Below are positions 25,579 through 35,057 of a stretch of 64,000 bases of DNA, piece after piece. Positions within the stretch are counted from its first letter, which is position 1, and every line of letters starts with the position of its first letter. A program made the position numbers and the translations under genes. The notes beneath the pieces are model-generated. The model worked only from the letters and a program-made list of their open reading frames with translations, did no database searches and had not been told where the DNA came from. The stretch comes from Bacterioplanoides sp. SCSIO 12839 (GTDB lineage Bacteria; Pseudomonadota; Gammaproteobacteria; Pseudomonadales; Oceanobacteraceae), in contig NZ_CP073745.1 of NCBI RefSeq assembly GCF_024397975.1, positions 3,250,501 through 3,314,500 on the forward strand, read 5' to 3'.

Positions 25579-27681
25579 TTACTTCCTGTAAGCTTCTATC
25601 AAATAGCTGAGCTTCCGTGCCTGACGGCTTACCCAGTTACTGCGTAAGGCGCGCATAGTATGGCCAGAACGTTCATGAATCAACTGCTCAACAATCACTT
25701 CAGGTGTCGTGAACAAGCGAGTGTTCCAGTTGATATAACGCGGATACTGAATCAGCACAACATACGCCAATGCCTGCAAGGATAATTGCTGCTGCCGCTC
25801 CGGATAATCATTCAAATCATCCGTCAGCCCCCAGCCGGCATAAAAAGGAGAGCCAAATACCGTCACTTGCTTCTGACGCAATAACGCTTCAAACCCTGTC
25901 AGCGACGTCAGGGTTGAGACCCGATCAGCAATATCAAGTAAAACACTGATATCGACATCCGCAGTATAAAAATCGGCGTCTTTCAATGCTTCTTTTTCAC
26001 CCAGCAAACCCGGGCGCACACCAGAATACAAATCCGGATGTTCTTTAAATATCAGAAAACTGTCAGGGAACCTTGCCCGGGTTCGTGCCAGAAGCTCAGC
26101 ATTGGTTTTCACATCACCCAGGCTGCTTTTGACCGACAAATCCCCTTCAAACTGCCCCGGGACGAGAATAATTTCCCGGCCGGCTGACGCTTGCTGAATC
26201 CGCGGGATCAGACTCTGCGCATTACCCTGAATTCCGACGTTATATTTACTGATACCAGCGCGTTGAATCAGCTTCAGCAAAGAGTTTATCCGATCAACAC
26301 TAAACGAATCGCTGGTTACCTGATTGAGCAAAGAGACAATATCGGAAGCGCTGGCAGGGTCATAGTACATCCCCTGCGCATCCAATACCAAAGAAGAAGG
26401 TCGCCGTAAATCCGCCCCCAACCCAACTGAGCGAAGAAAACCATCTTCGATAAACCAGGTTTTGGCCTGAGTGCTCAGTGATTCAGCCAGCTCTTTTTCA
26501 CCTCTCCCCCAAAACAGCACGGCAGCACGACCGTGCGATTGTGCCAGCCGGGTTCTTAATTTGTTCTCGTCGTTAACGAAGCATATTTTTTGGGCAGAAC
26601 GGCCCACAAACTCAGGGATAAAACTGCGTTTCCAGAGAGAGAATCCATAAGCAAAGCAAACATCAACCGCATCAGACTGTTTTTCAACCTGGAGAACCAG
26701 CCAATTTAAAACAGCCTCCGCTTCACACAACAGGCCTGTATCAGGGTGCAAATATCGTGGATAACGCAATACCGCCGCAGCGACCAACTGTTCTAACGAC
26801 AAATCAGAGACACGACGAGAGCACGCGAGCCTATCCTGAGTCAGCCCCCAACCGGCGTAAAAAGGCATACCAAAGCAATGCACTTTTTTGCCATAACACA
26901 GGGCTTCAAAACCCAGCTGCGAAGAAACCGTATACACATCCGACACCTTGGCCATCAGTTCAGGCAAGGCAACATCATCCGTTAATAAATGAATTCGCTC
27001 AGGGCACCGCGCTACATCCGTTGCATCATAATGAGCCTGTTTCTTGCCTTTTAACACGTCGGGATGGGTTTTAATGAGGACATGTGCCTCGGGATGGTCA
27101 TTCAAAGCCCGCTGCAGCATATGAGCAAAACTATCTGATGACGCAAGAGCCCCTGTAATGGACTGATCACCTCGGGTTTGATCGACGACTAAAATACAAG
27201 GGGCGCTGATTCTTTCCAGCCATTCAGGCGTTCGCTGACGCACCTGATTATATTTTGAAAGGCCATACTGTGTGATTAGATTCAGGACAGACCTGGCACG
27301 TTTAAGATAACTCTCGTCCATCCAGCTGGAAACAGAATTGCACAGCCCTTCCAAATCAGAAGGCAAGCGAGCATCGTAATAAATACCGGTTGCATCACAA
27401 ATCAGAGACAGCCTGCTTGTGTCGACAGAAGAGTGATCCGAATAACAAAAAAAACCATCCTCTAACGCCAGGTACGACAATCCTTTTTGCTCGGCAAAGC
27501 TTCTGGCGGCCTGGGTATTGGGTTTGACTCCCCAGCCAACAACAACATCCTGATGAGTCACCGAAGCCGAAGCGCGGCAGCGTTTTAACGAGCGAGCATC
27601 AAGGAAACGCAGTAAATCAGCAAAACGCCGAATACCTGCTGAAGCTGTCCAGATGGTGTTGTACTGTTCCGATAGTGACAT
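25579..27681 (-). CDS. kpsC: Capsule linker poly-Kdo transferase, KpsC-like (two catalytic domains)
   Basis: 700 residues made of two copies of the Capsule_synth domain. Each copy has an acidic EDGF motif (ALEDGFFCYS at about 75; FIEDGFLRSVG at about 410), a KTHPD/KEHPD motif and a GF(E)AL...PFYAGWGLT block. Family knowledge: KpsC extends the first Kdo laid down by KpsS into the beta-linked oligo-Kdo linker. The position next to kpsS supports the call. At its upstream end is a glycosyltransferase gene on the opposite strand. Confidence 0.93.
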   Translation of the reverse strand: MSLSEQYNTIWTASAGIRRFADLLRFLDARSLKRCRASASVTHQDVVVGWGVKPNTQAARSFAEQKGLSYLALEDGFFCYSDHSSVDTSRLSLICDATGIYYDARLPSDLEGLCNSVSSWMDESYLKRARSVLNLITQYGLSKYNQVRQRTPEWLERISAPCILVVDQTRGDQSITGALASSDSFAHMLQRALNDHPEAHVLIKTHPDVLKGKKQAHYDATDVARCPERIHLLTDDVALPELMAKVSDVYTVSSQLGFEALCYGKKVHCFGMPFYAGWGLTQDRLACSRRVSDLSLEQLVAAAVLRYPRYLHPDTGLLCEAEAVLNWLVLQVEKQSDAVDVCFAYGFSLWKRSFIPEFVGRSAQKICFVNDENKLRTRLAQSHGRAAVLFWGRGEKELAESLSTQAKTWFIEDGFLRSVGLGADLRRPSSLVLDAQGMYYDPASASDIVSLLNQVTSDSFSVDRINSLLKLIQRAGISKYNVGIQGNAQSLIPRIQQASAGREIILVPGQFEGDLSVKSSLGDVKTNAELLARTRARFPDSFLIFKEHPDLYSGVRPGLLGEKEALKDADFYTADVDISVLLDIADRVSTLTSLTGFEALLRQKQVTVFGSPFYAGWGLTDDLNDYPERQQQLSLQALAYVVLIQYPRYINWNTRLFTTPEVIVEQLIHERSGHTMRALRSNWVSRQARKLSYLIEAYRK

Positions 27682-27814
27682 GAGACTGACTATAACCTGA
27701 TGACGTCCATTTCAAAGTGCAAACATGAAGATAGTTACTCCTACCCATGCAGAGCAGGATTCTATAGTATATTTGCTGTTTTTTCTTACTTAACCTAAGC
27801 CTGAATCAACCCCA

Positions 27815-29029
27815 ATGCCTACCTATCTGGATTTTATCGAAAAACAGGAATCTGTCCTCTTCGTGACTCATTCCAAAAGAGGCATGGCTTATTATCGGGA
27901 CCCTTCCGCACGTTATCGCTGTTTTTTTCCGGCAGAACACCTGAGAAACGAAGGTGTTACCGCCGATGTGGTGCATATATCAATGCTGGATAAAGCACTG
28001 GCACAACAATACCAGCACGTTATATTTCACCGCCCGCAGCATTCAATGAGACTGGAAAGAATCATCAGACACTTAAAGAAAGCTGAGGTTCAGATATATG
28101 CAGATTTTGATGATTTACTGTTCAACACAAGCCTGGCAGATCAGAGTCCAGCGGTATTATCCGGCGCTATGCTAAAACGGACTGCAATACAAGAAGCACA
28201 GAAATACTTTAAAGCCATTACCCGGTTCACATCTGTCATTGTATCGACAGATCAGCTCAAAAAAGAGTTGTTATCAATATTACCCAATCAAGTAATTACC
28301 GTAGTTTATAATAAAACATTGAGCTGCTGGGCTGATTTAACGCCTACCGTAGCACCGGAATTGAGAGTCAAAAACAAACTGATACGGTATTTTCCAGGAA
28401 CCAGCCATCACAAAAACAACCTGGCGAGTATCACAAAAGCACTAGCCGAAATCCAAAAAAAAATACCTGATGCAAAAATAGAAATCGTAGGTGATATAGA
28501 GCTCCCACAAGAGACACATAATAACATCAAAGCCACTCCCTACGTTTCATACGAAGACCTTCCAGCCCTGATTGCTGAATGCTGGGTTACCATCGCTCCG
28601 TTAACAAACAATCGATTCAACCAGTGTAAAAGTGCACTTAAATTTTGGGAAAGTGCAGCATTTGGAGTACCGCTGATAGCCTCTGAGTCAGGGGATTTAA
28701 AACGAGTATCCAGCGAAAACATACTACTATCAGACGATCCGAATTGCTGGATAGAGTTTCTAAATAAAATAAGTGAAATAGATTACTACCAAAAAATATC
28801 GGTAGATTTAAAAAATCAGGCTACATCGTCAATATATCTGATAAATTCAGACATTAGCTACAACGAATTAAACCACGCTTACAAACTAGCGCCTGAATCC
28901 TTAAAGGATACTGGTAAAATAAAAAGATCAGACCTAAGATCTATAACAACAAGAAAAACAACAAGAAAAATCAAAAAACTGATAAGAACGCCCGAGCTTT
29001 TCTTTATTGATATGATAAAAAAATTATAA
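27815..29029 (+). CDS. Glycosyltransferase, GT4-like, encoded against the capsule operon
   Basis: 404 residues. The C-terminal half has a GT-B nucleotide-sugar site: IRYFPGTSHHKNN, VSYEDLPALIAECWVTIAPL, and SALKFWESAAFGVPLIASESGD with the late Glu motif. The N-terminal half carries ARYRCFFPAEHLRNEGV and YADFDDLLF, seen in GT4 proteins that read wide donor ranges. It is the only plus-strand gene within the capsule locus, and its 3' end overlaps the convergent GNAT-like gene by six bases. The ribosome-binding site is weak. Sugar donor unknown. Sequence is AT-rich like its right-hand neighbours. Confidence 0.8.
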   Translation: MPTYLDFIEKQESVLFVTHSKRGMAYYRDPSARYRCFFPAEHLRNEGVTADVVHISMLDKALAQQYQHVIFHRPQHSMRLERIIRHLKKAEVQIYADFDDLLFNTSLADQSPAVLSGAMLKRTAIQEAQKYFKAITRFTSVIVSTDQLKKELLSILPNQVITVVYNKTLSCWADLTPTVAPELRVKNKLIRYFPGTSHHKNNLASITKALAEIQKKIPDAKIEIVGDIELPQETHNNIKATPYVSYEDLPALIAECWVTIAPLTNNRFNQCKSALKFWESAAFGVPLIASESGDLKRVSSENILLSDDPNCWIEFLNKISEIDYYQKISVDLKNQATSSIYLINSDISYNELNHAYKLAPESLKDTGKIKRSDLRSITTRKTTRKIKKLIRTPELFFIDMIKKL

Positions 29030-29935
29030 AAAGTCTGTATCCCCCATACTGACCCAAAATTTATCACAGTTCATCTCAGCACCTTCAAATTCAGACTTAA
29101 CAAAGAAAGCACCAGCAGGTGACACCTGAACTTCAGAAAACTTCAAAAAATCCTCGGAGTTCAAAGCAGTCCATCCGGTCAACATCGACCCTTGTAGTTC
29201 TTGAGCCCCAGACAAGCGTCTTATTTTTTCGGGGAAAACTGCAACATCACCAAGATAGTCCATTATTTGAACTGATTCACCATCAATTCTAACTACAAAT
29301 AAAGAGTCAGAATCGATAAAAGCTTTATAGTCGAAAACGGGATGATTACCATACCGATGAAGGTAGTACGAATAACCTCGTTCTAAGAATCCGCCCGGAG
29401 CACTGGCTGAAAAATTTGAATAACGAAAATTATAATCTTCAAGAGAGATATCTGACACTTCAGATTTAGCATAGGAAAATCGACCGTCAACTTTAACCTC
29501 AGAAGATTTCAAAGAAAAAACGTTTAACTCCTGAACTAACTCATACATCTTCAGTCTACGACCTAAGATATAATGTCTTTTATGAGGAAAACCATAAAAG
29601 ACGCACTTTTGCTTGATCACATCACCATTTTCAATTAAACGCATAAACATACCGGAGGAGAGCTTGCCCCGGTAATCTTCATCGACCATAACATCCGCTG
29701 CTTGGAACGCCTTATAGACAACTCCGGAATTGATATAGTTACGGGGAATAACACCGTAATAAGCAATCACCTCGCCGCCAACAACAGCATAAGGTGAGTT
29801 TGCCTTTAAATAATATGGATACTTCCAGTTCCAGAAGTCAATATCCATATCACTATGAAAGACCTTTCGATGCAAATCAATCAATTCCTCTTGACTACAA
29901 TGATCCACATAAAAATCTACCTCATCAACAGACAT
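29024..29935 (-). CDS. GNAT-type N-acyltransferase-like protein
   Basis: 303 residues. The N-terminal half has the GNAT pattern: LHRKVFHSDMDIDFWNWKYPY, then VVGGEVIAYYGVIPR and FQAADVMVDEDYRGKLSSGMF, where the last block resembles the acetyl-CoA-binding loop. The second half is GNAT-like and beta-rich but unassigned. Such proteins in polysaccharide loci transfer acyl groups to amino sugars. It follows the PIG-L deacetylase/glycosyltransferase fusion gene by 13 bases, so a deacetylate-then-acylate sequence on an amino sugar is plausible but inferred. Confidence 0.7.
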   Translation of the reverse strand: MSVDEVDFYVDHCSQEELIDLHRKVFHSDMDIDFWNWKYPYYLKANSPYAVVGGEVIAYYGVIPRNYINSGVVYKAFQAADVMVDEDYRGKLSSGMFMRLIENGDVIKQKCVFYGFPHKRHYILGRRLKMYELVQELNVFSLKSSEVKVDGRFSYAKSEVSDISLEDYNFRYSNFSASAPGGFLERGYSYYLHRYGNHPVFDYKAFIDSDSLFVVRIDGESVQIMDYLGDVAVFPEKIRRLSGAQELQGSMLTGWTALNSEDFLKFSEVQVSPAGAFFVKSEFEGAEMNCDKFWVSMGDTDFL

Positions 29936-29948
29936 CGTTTATTCCAAA

Positions 29949-31412
29949 TCAGCTATTAATCAAATACCGCTCAAGCAACCCATGCTCTACAGAAGTCCAC
30001 TTAGACCTCCACTTATCCTTAACTTTTTGCATATGAGATAACTTATCCAACTTTCCCTCCATATGAGGAGAGGCGGCTGAATCACCAACCATATGATAAG
30101 TAGCTGTCACCTCAGGAACATGCCTGAAATTTCCTAATCGGGATAATTGTAGCCAAAAATCCCAATCTTCGAAGTATTGCATACCCTCATCAAATCGACA
30201 GCCAAGATCAATGAATTTCCTTGAAAAAGTAACAGCATTAATCGGAATATAGTTAGCATGCATCAACCGGCCGAGATCAAATCTATCATTATAGACTGAT
30301 AGCTTTTCACCAGTCTGACTAACAACTTCAACACCTCGATAAAGGATATCTAAACGATCATCTCGCCGCAGGTAAGTAAGAAAAATTCTGGTATGATTCG
30401 TGTGAATCTCATCATCATCATCCAGAAAATTAATATAGTCACCCGTAGCATTAATCAAAGCTGTATTTGCGGCCGCAGAACGGCCTGATGATTCATTTAA
30501 TGATATGCATTTAAGTCGGAAAAAGTCATCCCGATAACTCTCTGCAATATCATCAACAGCATCACCACCATCATTAACAATAACAACCTCAATTTTTTCG
30601 TAAGACTGTTTTTTTAGACTGTTCAGACAACGAATCAGAAAATCTTTTCGATTTTTCGTACGGACAAGATAACTAATAACAGGGAAGTGTTGATAACGGG
30701 TATTTACAAACGGTTCTTTACTACGCCAGGAGTAAACAATCGAAAGAGGCTGATTAATAGCCTTAACCTCAAAAAAAGATTCAGCGTATTCAACGTCATG
30801 CGGGAGCGTATAAGTCCTGGATACAGCTACAGACTCCATCACAGCCATATAATTATTCTGGACTGTTTGAGATTTATAAACTGCCATAAGTTCTTTTTTA
30901 AGAAAAAATTCTTTAGTTATATCAACCAAAAAATTACTTTCATTCTGTTTGCAAATCTCGTAATGAAACAATCGTACTGAAAAAGTTTTATGACGAATCG
31001 CTTTTGAAACAAGGTGTGCAGTAGCACGATGATCAATATGATATTCCTGAGGAGAAGGGGCAAAAACTAAATCAGGCACTTCGGCGATAAAAATCCGCTC
31101 TATAACTTCAGAGTAATGATCGTCTATCGCAATGCTCCTGTCAGGCCAATCGAGAAAAATAGGCTTAGCACCAAGCCGCCTGCAAACCTCACTTGCTTCA
31201 TCTTTCCTTACAGAAGAGTCACCACCAAGATCACCACTCGTTAAATAAACAATAACAAGATCAGAACCTTGAGCTTTAGCTTGTAACAAGGTACCACCCA
31301 GGCCAATGATTTCATCGTCTGGGTGGGGTGCAAAGACAATCAACTTCCCTTTCGGCAGAATTGATGCCGAAAATGGAACTAAATAATTTTCCGAAAGCAT
31401 TTTGTGATCCAT
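29949..31412 (-). CDS. PIG-L deacetylase fused to a GT2 glycosyltransferase
   Basis: 487 residues. Residues about 22-175 form a PIG-L/LmbE zinc deacetylase: the signature H30-P-D-D-E34 (FAPHPDDEIIGLGG), then LTSGDLGGDSS and a late His motif YHIDHRATAHLV. Residues about 240-470 form a GT2 GT-A domain: ISYLVRTKNRKDFLIRCLNSL, VIVNDGG, a DDDDE metal site (YINFLDDDDEI) and EDWDFWLQLS. One protein could therefore transfer a sugar and remove an N-acetyl group. Removing the acetyl would expose an amine open to sulfation or acylation by neighbours. It starts near an ATG at 31412; ATG at 31400 is an alternative. Confidence 0.9.
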   Translation of the reverse strand: MDHKMLSENYLVPFSASILPKGKLIVFAPHPDDEIIGLGGTLLQAKAQGSDLVIVYLTSGDLGGDSSVRKDEASEVCRRLGAKPIFLDWPDRSIAIDDHYSEVIERIFIAEVPDLVFAPSPQEYHIDHRATAHLVSKAIRHKTFSVRLFHYEICKQNESNFLVDITKEFFLKKELMAVYKSQTVQNNYMAVMESVAVSRTYTLPHDVEYAESFFEVKAINQPLSIVYSWRSKEPFVNTRYQHFPVISYLVRTKNRKDFLIRCLNSLKKQSYEKIEVVIVNDGGDAVDDIAESYRDDFFRLKCISLNESSGRSAAANTALINATGDYINFLDDDDEIHTNHTRIFLTYLRRDDRLDILYRGVEVVSQTGEKLSVYNDRFDLGRLMHANYIPINAVTFSRKFIDLGCRFDEGMQYFEDWDFWLQLSRLGNFRHVPEVTATYHMVGDSAASPHMEGKLDKLSHMQKVKDKWRSKWTSVEHGLLERYLINS

Positions 31413-31552
31413 TTCACACTTTGGGAGAATTCTATATTGTCAGAAGAGTTTAAGATAGCGGTATTTATTAGGACTGGAAATAAAACCTATTTAACCTTTA
31501 TTCAGATAACACCCATTCAATTTTAAATAAATATTTAATGATAAAAAAATAA

Positions 31553-32779
31553 TTAATCTACAACAAAAGCAAATGGTAGTGCCTGCCCGGATTCTTTAAC
31601 AACAACCGTATAAAGCTTAGGGTCGTCCTTAACATCAAATACAAAACCAATATGACCAGCACGAGGAACCTGATACTTCAACAAGTCACCTCTAAATATA
31701 ACATTCGCTGACTCAGCAACAACCTCCCCTGATTTTTTAAGCTGAACAATGACTTCCCGATCACTGCGGAAATAATAAGCACAACCAACGATTTTATTTT
31801 TTTCTAAACTAATGTCGCCGTACACCCAGTCATGGCCAGCTTCTGACATCCGAGTCCGTTCAGCCATAAGGTCTGAGCAGTAATTATATACGGAAACATC
31901 TTTAGTATTTTCATTAACAATCAATTCTTTAATATCATCATCAACTTCAACATAGCTTTTAGAATTGACATTTTCTTTTTTCTTCAATACCCCAATATGA
32001 TATAAGCTATTAATAACATCAACAGACTCATTATATTTTTCGGTAATACCGACAAACCCGAGAAGACTAAGTCTTGATTGCTTAAGGTATGATGCTTGAA
32101 TATTTTTAAACTGAGGGCTTTTTATAAACTTAACAATATCATCTTGATACCCGTGCCAGCGTTTGAAATGGTTAAAATGAGATATTACTTGATCTACAGG
32201 GTTTCGTAGTATTGTCAAAAAATTACTGTGAGGAAAAACAGTAATACAGCTCTTCAGATAAAAATGACCAAGATAAATCTGACAACCCGCTTCGTTAAAC
32301 TTTTGAAGAAAAGAGAATGGGTTATCCAATGGTAACAGCTCTTTTAACCAAGGGGTTGTTTCATTCTCCTGGCCACCATAGTTTTGTAAAATAACACTTC
32401 TATCAAAGTAGTCATGAAAACCTTTTCGCAAGCTGGTTCCAGCTGTTTTGGGAATATGTACAAAAGCAATAGGTAAAACCGCTTGATTCCCAATATTACC
32501 TTGATGAGAACCTACAACATATATATCAGGTTTTTTCATATCATGAGATTTCAAATCAATAAAAAAACCACAAAATCCTGTTTTATGTAATCCAGCCCTT
32601 ACAACATCGGGGCGATACTTATCGCACACAACAGCTATCGATTTTTTGCCTGATGCCACACCCAAAACAACTGTTTCAGATAAATCGACAGCCGACGCAA
32701 CCCACCCTCTTACAAAATTTTCTGTTTGCTCATCAATAACAAGCCTGTAATTTTCAATATCCAAAGCTTTTTTAACCAT
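31553..32779 (-). CDS. Sulfotransferase with flanking repeat modules
   Basis: 408 residues. The central domain (about 100-320) has the PAPS-binding motifs of carbohydrate O-sulfotransferases: 5'-phosphosulfate loop HIPKTAGTSLRKG (108-120) and 3'-phosphate site LTILRNPVDQVISHFNH. This resembles the 2-O-sulfotransferase (Sulfotransfer_2) group. Residues about 20-80 (VRGWVASAVDLSETVVLG ... AGLHKTGFCGFFIDL) and about 325-405 (IVGCAYYFRSDREVIVQL ... RAGHIGFVFDV) look like two copies of one beta-rich module around the catalytic core. The enzyme would move sulfate from PAPS to a sugar hydroxyl of the capsule or its precursor. PAPS supply genes (cysC, cysQ) are nearby. Confidence 0.85.
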   Translation of the reverse strand: MVKKALDIENYRLVIDEQTENFVRGWVASAVDLSETVVLGVASGKKSIAVVCDKYRPDVVRAGLHKTGFCGFFIDLKSHDMKKPDIYVVGSHQGNIGNQAVLPIAFVHIPKTAGTSLRKGFHDYFDRSVILQNYGGQENETTPWLKELLPLDNPFSFLQKFNEAGCQIYLGHFYLKSCITVFPHSNFLTILRNPVDQVISHFNHFKRWHGYQDDIVKFIKSPQFKNIQASYLKQSRLSLLGFVGITEKYNESVDVINSLYHIGVLKKKENVNSKSYVEVDDDIKELIVNENTKDVSVYNYCSDLMAERTRMSEAGHDWVYGDISLEKNKIVGCAYYFRSDREVIVQLKKSGEVVAESANVIFRGDLLKYQVPRAGHIGFVFDVKDDPKLYTVVVKESGQALPFAFVVD

Positions 32780-32796
32780 AACAACTACTACAATAC

Positions 32797-35013
32797 TTAT
32801 ATTTTCAGAGAGAAATCTTCAAACTGCAAAGAAAGGTTGGGGTTATAATAAGGGTCATTTTTTAAAATTTCCCCCCATTTATTTTTCATGAATTCAACTT
32901 CAGCATCAAATCTCTCTTTTTTCTCTGGTGTATCTTCATGTCCACGGGAAACAGATTCATGGTGGAATAATTCTGCATGTGGAGTCCATATATTTTTAAG
33001 CCCTAACGACCTTAACTTCAGACAGAAATCAACATCATTAAAGGCGACTTTCAGATTATTCTCATCCAGACCACCGGCCTGTATATAATTGGTACGCTTA
33101 ACTAGAAGGCATGCAGCGGTAACAGCCGACACTTCATGTGTGAGATGCAGGCGAGAGAAGTATCCCGCAGCATTACCCGGCATGTATTTGTGCGTATGTC
33201 CTGCTACGCCCCCGATACCAAGAGTGACGCCAGCATGCTGAATACGTCCATCGGTATAGTATAACTTCGCACCAACACAACCAACGTGTCGATCCTGAGC
33301 AATCGACACCATTTCAGTCAACCAGCCAGGTGATATAACTTCAACATCATTATTAAGTAAAAGAACATAATCTGCCTCTGATCTATCGACAGCAAAATTA
33401 TTAATCTTTGAATAATTAAATATACCAGGCCTTCTTATTACCTCTACATTACTGAAATGAGATAAAGAAGAAAAATAAGAAAAAGTATCATCATCCTTGG
33501 AGTCATTATCAACAATCGTTATTTTATAGTTCTTATATATTGTCTTACTTAAGATAGAATCGACACAAGGCTTGAGGATATCGATAGAATCACGTGTTGG
33601 TATAATAATTTCAACTACTGGTGAGCTTTGAACAGGCCGCATAATCCTGTAGGTATTTGGCACTTCACCAGACTTGGCGATATCACCTTCCCCACACTCC
33701 GATAAAAAATCTTCTAATGCCAACAAGCCAGCTTGAGAAGTATATGACTTTTCCGAACAGGATCTGGCTGTAGACCCAACAATAGCACGCCAATGATAAA
33801 GAACTTTGGGAATATGGATAATATCCTTTTCACTCTCAATGTATTTTAAACATCGAAGAAGGAAATCATAATCTTGAGAACCTTCATAACCTTTCCTGAA
33901 ACCGCCTACCTTATCGACCAAAAGCTTTGAGTAACAACTTAAATGGCTGATATAATTCTGATTCAACAATAACTCTCGATTAAACCCACCTTTGAAGTGA
34001 GGATCATAGCGACGTCCATGTTCATCTATTTTATCTTCGTCGGTATAAACAATTTGTGCGTAGGGTTGATTCTCAATAGCAGAAGCAATTTCTCCAAGTG
34101 CACAAACCGATAAAAGATCATCATGATCCATAAATGCCACATAAGAACCAGAAGCCAACTCTAAAGCTGAGTTACTGGCTAATGAAATATTTCCATTCTC
34201 AGATCTGTATACTATTTTTATTCTTGGGTCTTTATCTTCTATGAACTTCAGGTATTGCAATGTACTGGCCGATGTTGATGAATCATCGGCAATACACAGC
34301 TCCCAGTTTTTATATTTTTGATTTAAAACAGACATAACAGCCTGATCCAGAAAAGCAACATCCGAATTATAGACCGGCATCACTATCGATATCTTAATAT
34401 CAGATTTATATTTTCCTGAAAACAACAAAGATTCTTTTTTATCTATCCAATCTTGATAATTTTTTTCAGTTAAAAATTTTTGTTTAAAACAGGAATTATA
34501 ATCTGATATTAAGTCATCTCCTCGACCAGAAGAACAATTAGCTACTTTCTTTTTCATTAGCTGTATCGCTCTGAAATTCGGCAGCGAAACAACTGCAAAC
34601 GTATGAATTTTGAATTCACATGACTCTTCAACAGGATCAAATCTTAACTTGGAAAGCCACTCATCAACATAAAATACTCTTTTAATTGTTTTTCCATGTG
34701 ATGTTGGCAACAAAACAGTCCTGCCTTCATCAAAAGAACCATCCTTACCTAAATATAATTTGGACTCTGTCTCCGAATCACTTGAGATATGAACTTCAAC
34801 AATATACCACCCCTTAGGCAATGAGCGTGAAAACACCAGATACGGATCATCACTTGTTGCAGCAAATCCAACAGAGAAATCCGAATGATTATCAACAATG
34901 TTAAAGTTTTTATGCTTCGAGGCCAATTTAACTGGCGCAGCATAACTTAATAATCGCTTGTATAAATGCTTAATATACGTAATCAAGTAAAATCCCTTTC
35001 GATGTATAATCAT
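32797..35013 (-). CDS. Bifunctional GT2 glycosyltransferase (two GT-A domains)
   Basis: 738 residues. Residues about 40-150 are a beta-rich module (GWYIVEVHISSDSE ... LRFDPVEE). The first GT2 domain (about 205-430) has IVMPVYNSDVAFLDQAVMSV, ADDSST and the metal motif DHDD. The second (about 475-720) has IIIPTRDSIDILKPCVDSI, DNDSKDDDT, LLNNDVE and FNDVDFCLKLR. This layout is common in large polysaccharide polymerases/transferases that add two sugars in alternation. It sits in the leftward capsule cluster, immediately upstream of a sulfotransferase. An alternative TTG start 36 bases downstream has a better ribosome-binding site (AAAGGGA), but the ATG is kept. Confidence 0.88.
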   Translation of the reverse strand: MIIHRKGFYLITYIKHLYKRLLSYAAPVKLASKHKNFNIVDNHSDFSVGFAATSDDPYLVFSRSLPKGWYIVEVHISSDSETESKLYLGKDGSFDEGRTVLLPTSHGKTIKRVFYVDEWLSKLRFDPVEESCEFKIHTFAVVSLPNFRAIQLMKKKVANCSSGRGDDLISDYNSCFKQKFLTEKNYQDWIDKKESLLFSGKYKSDIKISIVMPVYNSDVAFLDQAVMSVLNQKYKNWELCIADDSSTSASTLQYLKFIEDKDPRIKIVYRSENGNISLASNSALELASGSYVAFMDHDDLLSVCALGEIASAIENQPYAQIVYTDEDKIDEHGRRYDPHFKGGFNRELLLNQNYISHLSCYSKLLVDKVGGFRKGYEGSQDYDFLLRCLKYIESEKDIIHIPKVLYHWRAIVGSTARSCSEKSYTSQAGLLALEDFLSECGEGDIAKSGEVPNTYRIMRPVQSSPVVEIIIPTRDSIDILKPCVDSILSKTIYKNYKITIVDNDSKDDDTFSYFSSLSHFSNVEVIRRPGIFNYSKINNFAVDRSEADYVLLLNNDVEVISPGWLTEMVSIAQDRHVGCVGAKLYYTDGRIQHAGVTLGIGGVAGHTHKYMPGNAAGYFSRLHLTHEVSAVTAACLLVKRTNYIQAGGLDENNLKVAFNDVDFCLKLRSLGLKNIWTPHAELFHHESVSRGHEDTPEKKERFDAEVEFMKNKWGEILKNDPYYNPNLSLQFEDFSLKI

Positions 35014-35057
35014 TCCATCGAGGTATAATATTATGACATTCCGTAGAACACCAAAGT

